Below, piece after piece: positions 39,677 to 44,284 of a stretch of 44,284 nucleotides of DNA; within the stretch, counting starts at the first letter, position 1, and each line of letters opens with the position of its first letter. Position numbers and translations under genes: made by a program. The notes below the pieces were generated by a model. It did not search any database, was not told the origin of the DNA, and saw nothing but the letters and a program-made list of their open reading frames with translations. Source of the stretch: a virus; the IMG/VR virus record IMGVR_UViG_3300017726_000012, positions 1 to 44,284 of that record; one strand, written 5' to 3'.

Positions 39677-40232
39677 CAGGGTCACACTCAGGACTGCGAC
39701 CTGTCTCAACACCAAACGAGAATGTTACCCTTGAACCCATTGTATGAATTTGATGATATGTCCCTCTTGGTATCCACACCGCATCACCTTGCTTCATATG
39801 AAAGAAGTCTTTTTCGTCTATTGTGATATTAACACTTCCAAGCATTTGAATAAGAAAGACATCCATACTATCCTTATGATTGGGATATGAACCTGAACCA
39901 ACACCAAAGCCAACGAACACTATATTACTAATGTGTGGTCGATACAATTCAGGTAGAGGTGCTTTGGGAACAAAGATATCATTCAACACCGAAACCACAT
40001 CATGTGCAATCGGAGGTGCAGATGGTCGTAGATGAAACCTCTCTATCTCAACTTTCTGTTTATCCTCTTTCCATTTTAAAAGTTTTTCTGGATGAGTATC
40101 TAATAAACGAATTATATCATCCCAAGAAAACTTGATATCAAAATGAGTTTTCCAACTATGTTTGTTTCGAATATCTGAAAGATGAGATATAAAAGTTTTC
40201 TTTATTTGTTCCCGATATTGTATTTCGGACAT
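39663..40232 (-). CDS. Cupin/JmjC-like protein
   Basis: The 189-aa protein has HISNIVFVGFGVGSGSYPNH, SMDVFLIQMLGSVNITI, then MKQGDAVWIPRGTYHQIHTM. This is the cupin-type beta-helix with H-x-D (NHKD) and a distal His, as in JmjC-like and small iron oxygenases. It might hydroxylate a protein or small molecule; the substrate is unknown. The start MSEIQYREQ was chosen because GGGA precedes it; it overlaps regA by 31 nt. This and the two oxygenase-like proteins at 29082 and 35901 make three such proteins in the replication block. Confidence 0.65.
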   Translation of the reverse strand: MSEIQYREQIKKTFISHLSDIRNKHSWKTHFDIKFSWDDIIRLLDTHPEKLLKWKEDKQKVEIERFHLRPSAPPIAHDVVSVLNDIFVPKAPLPELYRPHISNIVFVGFGVGSGSYPNHKDSMDVFLIQMLGSVNITIDEKDFFHMKQGDAVWIPRGTYHQIHTMGSRVTFSFGVETGRSPECDPATYV

Positions 40233-40573
40233 AGTTCCCACTGGTCTTTTTCTTTGTAACCAATAATCTTTATTGTCCGTAAAGGGGCGCAACCCTCAAT
40301 CACATCTTTGTTTTGAATCTCAACGAGACCCCAATCAGACAAAAGAGTTGCAATTGTATTACGTCTCTCTATATCAGAAACTTCTAGATTTGATTTCTTC
40401 TCGTCAAGCAAAAATAGTTCCTTGAAGTGAACGATAAAGTATCGTCCCTGTTTATGAAGAATATGACATGACTGATAGAGTTTTTTATCTTTTCGTGATG
40501 CGACACCGATTCGTGTCAGAGTCTCACGGACTTTGAGAAAGTCATCTGGTTCTGCTAGAGTAATCTCTAACAT
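40202..40573 (-). CDS. regA: RegA translational repressor
   Basis: The protein MLEITLAEPDDFLKVRETLT, then YQSCHILHKQGRYFIVHFKE and WELCPKYNIGNK, matches T4 RegA almost segment by segment. It binds the start regions of early phage mRNAs and blocks translation. At 123 aa it equals T4 RegA (122). A longer GTG-started version at 40612 exists, but the T4-like start MLEIT at 40573 fits better. It follows the clamp loader gene 62, as in T4. Confidence 0.92.
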   Translation of the reverse strand: MLEITLAEPDDFLKVRETLTRIGVASRKDKKLYQSCHILHKQGRYFIVHFKELFLLDEKKSNLEVSDIERRNTIATLLSDWGLVEIQNKDVIEGCAPLRTIKIIGYKEKDQWELCPKYNIGNK

Positions 40574-40598
40574 ACTTGCAGGACTCCATGATACTAAA

Positions 40599-40967
40599 TT
40601 ATTTTCTTCCACCTTTATTCACCTTATTTCTTATTATTTCTATTTGTTGGGGTGATAAAAGAGGAAGGACTTGGGAAGCCTTTTCATTACTGTAACCATA
40701 GTATTCTTTCACCACATCAACGTCATTCTGTATTTCTGGTTTTAACCATTTAGAAAACCTTTTGCGTTTCCTAACAATATTTATAAGAAATTGGTATTGT
40801 AGACGATTGTCTAGGTGATGATATCGATTCATCTCATTTGCGAGAACAACTGTATCAGAGAAGTAAGAAAGACTGCGATTGACCATAAAAGAGTTGTAGG
40901 TCTTTTCATCTTCCATCACATCTTTCTTAGAATAGTTGATAGAGGTCACATAATCAAATGGGTTCAT
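40599..40967 (-). CDS. 62: Clamp loader small subunit, gp62 type
   Basis: The 122-aa protein begins MNPFDYVTSINYSKKDVM. It contains FMVNRSLSYFSDTVVLANEM and then QFLINIVRKRKRFSKWLKPE, a pattern typical of cyanophage and pelagiphage gp62. It pairs with gp44 to load the sliding clamp. It is shorter than T4 gp62 (187 aa), as in marine relatives. The ATG overlaps the dCMP deaminase stop (ATGA). Confidence 0.85.
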   Translation of the reverse strand: MNPFDYVTSINYSKKDVMEDEKTYNSFMVNRSLSYFSDTVVLANEMNRYHHLDNRLQYQFLINIVRKRKRFSKWLKPEIQNDVDVVKEYYGYSNEKASQVLPLLSPQQIEIIRNKVNKGGRK

Positions 40968-41386
40968 GGTAAGTAATCTACCTCAATACCAGCGGTTACG
41001 AGAAAAACATTTCCTGCATCAGTTTTGTATTGGTTTCTCCAGACCAAACGTGTGATACCAGATTGATATATCAGTTTTGCACAATCAAGGCAAGGTGAGA
41101 CTGTAGTGTATAATGTAGCACCCTCTGCACTTTCATTTGAACGTGCAACCTTTGCGATTGCATTTGTCTCTGCATGTAGAACTTCTGGTTTGGTAATCCA
41201 CTTACCATCAAAGGAGTCTTGATACTCACACACATTTGTCCAACTCGAAGGCATACCATTGTATCCAATCGATATGATACGATTGTCTTTTACAATGACT
41301 GCTCCGACTTTAAGTCGTGTTGCGGTTGATAATTCTGCATACACCTCTGCGGCCTGCATGTGTGCATAGTCCCACTTATTTATCAT
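40964..41386 (-). CDS. cd: Deoxycytidylate deaminase
   Basis: The 140-aa enzyme converts dCMP to dUMP for thymidylate synthesis. The zinc site is VLHAETNAIAKVA (His 71, Glu 73) and TVSPCLDCAKLI (Cys 99, Cys 102). GYNGMPSSWTNVCEYQD is the family's substrate region. It provides the substrate for the ThyX encoded elsewhere in the block. It is inserted between gp62 and the PsiE gene. Confidence 0.92.
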   Translation of the reverse strand: MINKWDYAHMQAAEVYAELSTATRLKVGAVIVKDNRIISIGYNGMPSSWTNVCEYQDSFDGKWITKPEVLHAETNAIAKVARSNESAEGATLYTTVSPCLDCAKLIYQSGITRLVWRNQYKTDAGNVFLVTAGIEVDYLP

Positions 41387-41804
41387 CTCGAAGTCTTTCT
41401 TTTTCTAATGATAGTTTATCCTTGAGAGACATCAGATATGCAGCTGCGGCAAGAACTGCAATAGCACCTGTCTCTGCCAACAACTGCATTGCGGCCATGT
41501 CCTTACTATGCAGGACAACCAGACGACAGAGTGCAGTAATCGCAATGATGATTGGAATGGTTACAGGAATACGATGACTTGCATAGAATGCTCCGACCAT
41601 ACCTACAACCTCTGCATAAATGAATAGAAGAAATAAATCTCCAAGTTGAACTGTCCACTTCTCATACATCATCCATATTTGTTCGCCAGCCGCAATCATA
41701 GTGAGACCACCGATAATTGCGAGTAAGAACTTCTCTGATACTTTAGTTGTCCAGTGAAGTCCACGATTTACTCGTCCATTTGGCTTTATATCATAATCAT
41801 CCAT
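41376..41804 (-). CDS. psiE: PsiE-family membrane protein
   Basis: The 142-aa protein has four hydrophobic segments (FLLAIIGGLTMIAAGEQIW, LGDLFLLFIYAEVVGMVGAF, VTIPIIIAITALCRLVVL and ETGAIAVLAAAAYLMSL), as in the phosphate-starvation-inducible PsiE family. The short loop FYASHRIPV matches the family. In bacteria PsiE is linked to phosphate starvation; in phages the role is unknown. The start MDDYDIKPNG was chosen over a TTG five codons upstream. Confidence 0.78.
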   Translation of the reverse strand: MDDYDIKPNGRVNRGLHWTTKVSEKFLLAIIGGLTMIAAGEQIWMMYEKWTVQLGDLFLLFIYAEVVGMVGAFYASHRIPVTIPIIIAITALCRLVVLHSKDMAAMQLLAETGAIAVLAAAAYLMSLKDKLSLEKERLRDDK

Positions 41805-41809
41805 ATTTG

Positions 41810-42013
41810 TCAACCCCAATGTTTAATCACACCTGCAATAATAAAGAAACAGGTAATCCAATTGACGAACTGTAATAACATACGAAGGTATAGTCCCTTT
41901 CGTGCTTGTTTCATTGTAAGGATAGGAACTTTCGGTTCATCCTCATCTGTCCGACCAATATAGTAGTCTAATGCTCGTGCTACTACTTTTTCCCATGTGC
42001 GATATTCAATCAT
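41810..42013 (-). CDS. Small membrane protein, 67 aa
   Basis: MIEYRTWEKVVARALDYYIG, then PKVPILTMKQARKGLYLRML and one membrane segment, FVNWITCFFIIAGVI. Similar proteins occur at this position in T4-like marine phages (from memory). The ATG overlaps the stop of the 24-aa peptide gene (ATGA). The function is unknown. Confidence 0.6.
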   Translation of the reverse strand: MIEYRTWEKVVARALDYYIGRTDEDEPKVPILTMKQARKGLYLRMLLQFVNWITCFFIIAGVIKHWG

Positions 42014-42084
42014 CTAAATGCAATCAGTCCAATAACTAAAAAGATTATGACGAATATCAATCCTTGTTTCATACTTTCTTTCAT
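42010..42084 (-). CDS. Very small membrane peptide, 24 aa
   Basis: MKESMKQGLIFVIIFLVIGL followed by IAFR is a single membrane helix. Its ATG overlaps the gp44 stop (ATGA), GGAG lies at the end of gp44 at the right distance, and its own stop overlaps the next ATG. This double coupling supports translation despite the small size. Confidence 0.5.
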   Translation of the reverse strand: MKESMKQGLIFVIIFLVIGLIAFR

Positions 42085-43019
42085 TTTATATACTCCACGT
42101 TTGCCATGCATTCTGTTAGACATGCAACCATATTTAGTTCATGGTCAGCAACGAATGCATTCTTGTATTGATAATCCGCAAGGATGAGAATCAACTGCGG
42201 AATACTTTCAGGTTTGACATGACCTTCCATTGTATCAAAGACACCACGAAAGATTGCAGCCGGTTCAACATCAACATTGTTTACAACCCACTTACGCATC
42301 TTCTTGAAGTCTTTATCCTTGAGATGTTTGTAAAGGTCAGAATACTGACTATTGTCACTAATGATAACATCAGTGTTTATGCTTCCACCGATTGAACCTC
42401 TTTGTGATTCATTCAGAATACGTCTCCAATCAGGAGCATGTTTAGTAATAAGATTTGCAATCACTTCTTTATTATAAGTGACGTTTTCTTTGTTCAGAAT
42501 GTCCATCAGACGTGTCATAAATGACCCACAGAGGTCAATCATATCTTTCTTGGTGGTATTAAACTCATACACTCCACAACGACTGTGAAGAGGTTCTATG
42601 ACCTTGTTCTTGAAGTTACATGTCAGAATGAATCGACAGTTCTGCGAGAACTCTTCGATGAAACCACGCAATGCAGGTTGTGTGGATTGAGGATTGAGAT
42701 AGTCTGCCTCGTCAAGAATAACAACTTTGTATCCACCTGATAGAGATACCGAAGAAGCAAACTGTTTAATCTTACCACGCAGGGTGTCGATGTTACCCTC
42801 TTCCGAACCATTGATGACAATGTAGTCAAGGTCTAGTTCATTACAGATTGCACGAGCAACTGTAGTCTTACCAAGACCAGCCGTGCCAGTGAATAACATG
42901 TTGGGTATCTCACCAGAGTCAACAATATTCTGAAACGTTTGCTTGAGTTCTTTTGGCAGAATAGTATCTGCGATAGTTTTGGGACGATACTTCTCGACCC
43001 ATAGAAATTCATTACTCAT
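42081..43019 (-). CDS. 44: Clamp loader large subunit, gp44 type
   Basis: The 312-aa AAA+ ATPase starts EFLWVEKYRPKTIADTILP and has Walker A GTAGLGKTT (44-52), Walker B VVILDEADYLNPQ and the SRC arginine-finger motif HSRCGVYEF. With gp62 it opens and loads the gp45 clamp. Its length is close to T4 gp44 (319 aa). It has its own promoter at 43042-43070, directly behind a terminator. Confidence 0.95.
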   Translation of the reverse strand: MSNEFLWVEKYRPKTIADTILPKELKQTFQNIVDSGEIPNMLFTGTAGLGKTTVARAICNELDLDYIVINGSEEGNIDTLRGKIKQFASSVSLSGGYKVVILDEADYLNPQSTQPALRGFIEEFSQNCRFILTCNFKNKVIEPLHSRCGVYEFNTTKKDMIDLCGSFMTRLMDILNKENVTYNKEVIANLITKHAPDWRRILNESQRGSIGGSINTDVIISDNSQYSDLYKHLKDKDFKKMRKWVVNNVDVEPAAIFRGVFDTMEGHVKPESIPQLILILADYQYKNAFVADHELNMVACLTECMANVEYIK

Positions 43020-43041
43020 ACTCTCTCCATAATAAAAAACA

Positions 43042-43070
43042 AGTATATCACATCAGCCGTGATATGTCAA
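43042..43070 (-). promoter_or_regulatory. Sigma70-type promoter of gp44
   Basis: Minus strand TTGACA (43065-43070), 17-bp spacer ending TGA, TATACT (43042-43047), located between the terminator hairpin and the gp44 ATG. Confidence 0.82.
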
Positions 43071-43077
43071 TAAAAAA

Positions 43078-43108
43078 TGAGGTGAGCGGAAAGGAGACGC
43101 TCACCTCA
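43078..43108 (-). terminator. Rho-independent terminator (hairpin A of a tandem pair)
   Basis: Arms 43078-43088 and 43098-43108 form a perfect 11-bp stem. The loop is TCTCCTTTC on the minus strand, and T6 follows at once. It stops the clamp-downstream transcript just before the gp44 promoter. Confidence 0.8.
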
Positions 43109-43110
43109 CC

Positions 43111-43139
43111 AAGTCGGCGGAAAGGAGAACGCCTGACTT
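43111..43139 (-). other. Hairpin B with the same loop as the terminator
   Basis: Arms 43111-43119 and 43130-43139 (one bulge) carry the loop TTCTCCTTTC on the minus strand, the same 9-nt core as hairpin A. It overlaps the stop codon of the 69-aa gene. Confidence 0.6.
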
Positions 43140-43347
43140 ATTCTTCAACTCCCTGTGCGGATTGATACTCCTCACAGATTTGAATAATCTGAACTGCTTG
43201 GTCTCTTAGTTGACCGATTGTTGAGAGTTCTTCACCTTTGAAACCGCCTCGTTGAACAACGGTATCAATTACTGCCACAGTAGAACGAGATACTCTATTG
43301 CCCAATTCGTAGATAGTAGTGTGGTCTTTTGTTTCTGCTTTTGCCAT
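43138..43347 (-). CDS. Small phage protein between gp45 and gp44, 69 aa
   Basis: MAKAETKDHTTIYELGNRVS, then VIDTVVQRGGFKGEELSTIG and a C-terminal helix. The ATG is preceded by GGAG that overlaps the last codons of gp45. It is too short for T4 RpbA, which lies near this place in T4, and no similarity to it is evident. Its stop codon is part of hairpin B. The function is unknown. Confidence 0.6.
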   Translation of the reverse strand: MAKAETKDHTTIYELGNRVSRSTVAVIDTVVQRGGFKGEELSTIGQLRDQAVQIIQICEEYQSAQGVEE

Positions 43348-43348
43348 T

Positions 43349-44023
43349 TTATGCTCCATTATATGTAGATGACTTTTCAAGTGCAATAAAGTATTCAGTC
43401 GGAGACTGCTTACTTGTAAAGTGTGAGATTAGTTTAGATGAAATCTCAACATCATAATCTTCATTTACAACCTTCAGATTATTTACATTCAAAATAAAGT
43501 TGAAGTCTGCTCCCTCTGGATATGTTCCTTCAACATCAATTGAGAACACATTAGAAGTTGCGTTATCTGTGTCGGTTACAGAAAGTGATACCGAACCTGT
43601 CGATGGTTTGATAGAGATATTCTCATAACCAAAGTTAGATGCGGCCTTTTTCAAATCACTGAGTGTATCAGTATCTAGACTAAACTTAACTTCGGTGTCA
43701 GGCATATTAACATCTTTGCCAGGCGATGTCAACATCTCAGGGTCAGACAGAAAGTATTTTACTGAACGTCTAGAATCAGAAATGTTGATGTAATCTTTTG
43801 TCACTTCGAAACGTGGTTCTTTGACAAGAGACACCGCACCCAGAAACTCATTCAAATCGTAGATACCAATCGTTGAGTCAAATGTCTCAACGACCTCTGT
43901 CTTTGACATGACGTTTCGGGCAACCGAAATTGTCTTAATAGTGTTACCTTCTCCAATTACAATGTTTGGATTAATGGTAGCATAGTTTTTTAAAATATTA
44001 ATTGTAGTGTCGGATAATTCCAT
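43349..44023 (-). CDS. 45: Sliding clamp, gp45 type
   Basis: The 224-aa protein starts MELSDTTINILKNYATINPN and has IGIYDLNEFLGAVSLVKEP, RRSVKYFLSDPEML and FILNVNNLKVVNEDYDVEIS, ending with FTSKQSPTEYFIALEKSS. These match T4-like gp45 clamps (228 aa in T4). It forms a trimeric ring that tethers the polymerase and, in T4, activates late promoters. GGAG is in front of the ATG at 44023. Confidence 0.93.
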   Translation of the reverse strand: MELSDTTINILKNYATINPNIVIGEGNTIKTISVARNVMSKTEVVETFDSTIGIYDLNEFLGAVSLVKEPRFEVTKDYINISDSRRSVKYFLSDPEMLTSPGKDVNMPDTEVKFSLDTDTLSDLKKAASNFGYENISIKPSTGSVSLSVTDTDNATSNVFSIDVEGTYPEGADFNFILNVNNLKVVNEDYDVEISSKLISHFTSKQSPTEYFIALEKSSTYNGA

Positions 44024-44054
44024 AATATATTCTCCAATCGTTAAAATTACATCG

Positions 44055-44083
44055 AGTATATCATAACTCGACAGATTTGTCAA
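44055..44083 (-). promoter_or_regulatory. Sigma70-type promoter of gp45
   Basis: Minus strand TTGACA (44078-44083), 17-bp spacer ending TGA, TATACT (44055-44060). The -35 contains the TGA stop of gp46. Confidence 0.82.
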
Positions 44084-44284
44084 GCAGCTATTTTGATTTT
44101 ACTGAAGTTTTTATCTTTGATAAATTCAATACGTCTCTTGAATTGTGAATCTTCTTCCAACTCAGATTTGTGAGAGATGACAAAAACATTTGTATCCTCG
44201 GCAAGAGAGTGAATGATGTGCATCAGATTCTCGATGCCCTGTCCATCCAAAGACGAGTCAAATGTTTCGTCCAGAATGAGAAGA
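44080..44284 (-). CDS. 46: Recombination endonuclease subunit gp46 (SbcC/Rad50-like), C-terminal end
   Basis: Only the last 68 residues are in the window. They hold the Walker B and D-loop LLILDETFDSSLD and the switch segment VFVISHKSELEEDSQFKRRI of SMC/Rad50-type ATPases, followed by a short basic end. With gp47 it resects DNA ends for recombination. Its position upstream of gp45 is as in T4. Confidence 0.88.
   Translation of the reverse strand, partial: LLILDETFDSSLDGQGIENLMHIIHSLAEDTNVFVISHKSELEEDSQFKRRIEFIKDKNFSKIKIAA

Noticed and set aside
40202-40612. Longer RegA starting at GTG 40612
   Set aside because: The extra 13 residues (EENNLVSWSPAS) have no match to T4 RegA, whose start MIEITLKKPEDF aligns directly with MLEITLAEPDDF at 40573.
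40778-40785. Late promoter TATAAATA on the minus strand
   Set aside because: The box lies inside the gp62 gene in the early replication block with no late gene behind it. It is probably a chance match in AT-rich coding DNA.
43138-43347. T4 RpbA (RNA polymerase binding protein) by position
   Set aside because: T4 RpbA has 129 residues and lies between genes 45 and 46; this 69-aa protein is between 45 and 44 and shows no recognisable similarity.
1-44284. CRISPR arrays, insertion sequences, integrase or attachment sites
   Set aside because: No regularly spaced repeats, transposase motifs or recombinase genes were seen; the layout is that of a strictly lytic T4-like phage.

Overview
The window is a 44-kb piece of a large T4-like myovirus genome that probably infects a marine alphaproteobacterium. 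The T4 kinship rests on the minus-strand replisome block in T4 order: gp46 fragment, gp45 clamp, gp44 and gp62 clamp loader, RegA, gp43 polymerase, UvsX and gp41. It also rests on T4-type late promoters (TATAAATA). Many small proteins resemble conserved proteins of marine T4-like phages. The alphaproteobacterial host is inferred from a phage-encoded, circularly permuted two-piece tmRNA with the tag ANDNYAHEEYALAA and from a pseudoazurin gene. Names rest on motif recognition from memory; no database was searched.

Layout. (1) 1-2135, minus strand: small early genes (FmdB-like fragment, LPD29-like protein, unknowns) behind two sigma70 promoters. (2) 2189-4223, plus strand: two metallopeptidase-like proteins, a membrane protein and a PD-(D/E)XK exonuclease. 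(3) 4219-15541, plus strand: a late block starting at a TATAAATA promoter. It holds virion-type proteins, a KxDG nucleotidyltransferase, a GHxGH-type nucleotidyltransferase, a sulfotransferase and a holin-like protein. Several of these proteins begin with a motif like the T4 capsid-targeting sequence. (4) 15543-22140, plus strand: ribonucleotide reductase (alpha subunit carrying a glutaredoxin, then beta), a zinc ribbon, a carbamoyltransferase broken by an in-frame amber codon, a GIY-YIG-like protein and an adenylate-forming (ANL) enzyme. (5) 22094-27159, minus strand: peroxiredoxin, DUF932 protein, a late cluster with membrane proteins and pseudoazurin, the tmRNA, tRNA-Gly(UCC) with a tRNA-sized structured RNA beside it, and small early proteins. 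(6) 27137-44284, minus strand: a second ANL enzyme, a SleB-type lipoprotein lysin, oxygenase-like proteins, ThyX, gp41, UvsX, sugar-nucleotide enzymes, a primase-like protein, gp43, Hsp20, a cupin, RegA, gp62, dCMP deaminase, PsiE, gp44, gp45 and the gp46 fragment.

Regulation is legible. Twelve sigma70-like promoters all have exactly 17-bp spacers, and ten of them have an extended -10 (TGn). Several are built into the stop codon of the gene upstream. Late transcription uses TATAAATA, including the promoter directly in front of the tmRNA. Together the genes make nucleotides (NrdAB, ThyX, dCMP deaminase), copy DNA (gp41/43/44/45/62, UvsX), and probably modify sugars or other small molecules. 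They may also load a set of enzymes into the capsid, and they supply host-type ribosome rescue and electron-carrier functions late in infection.
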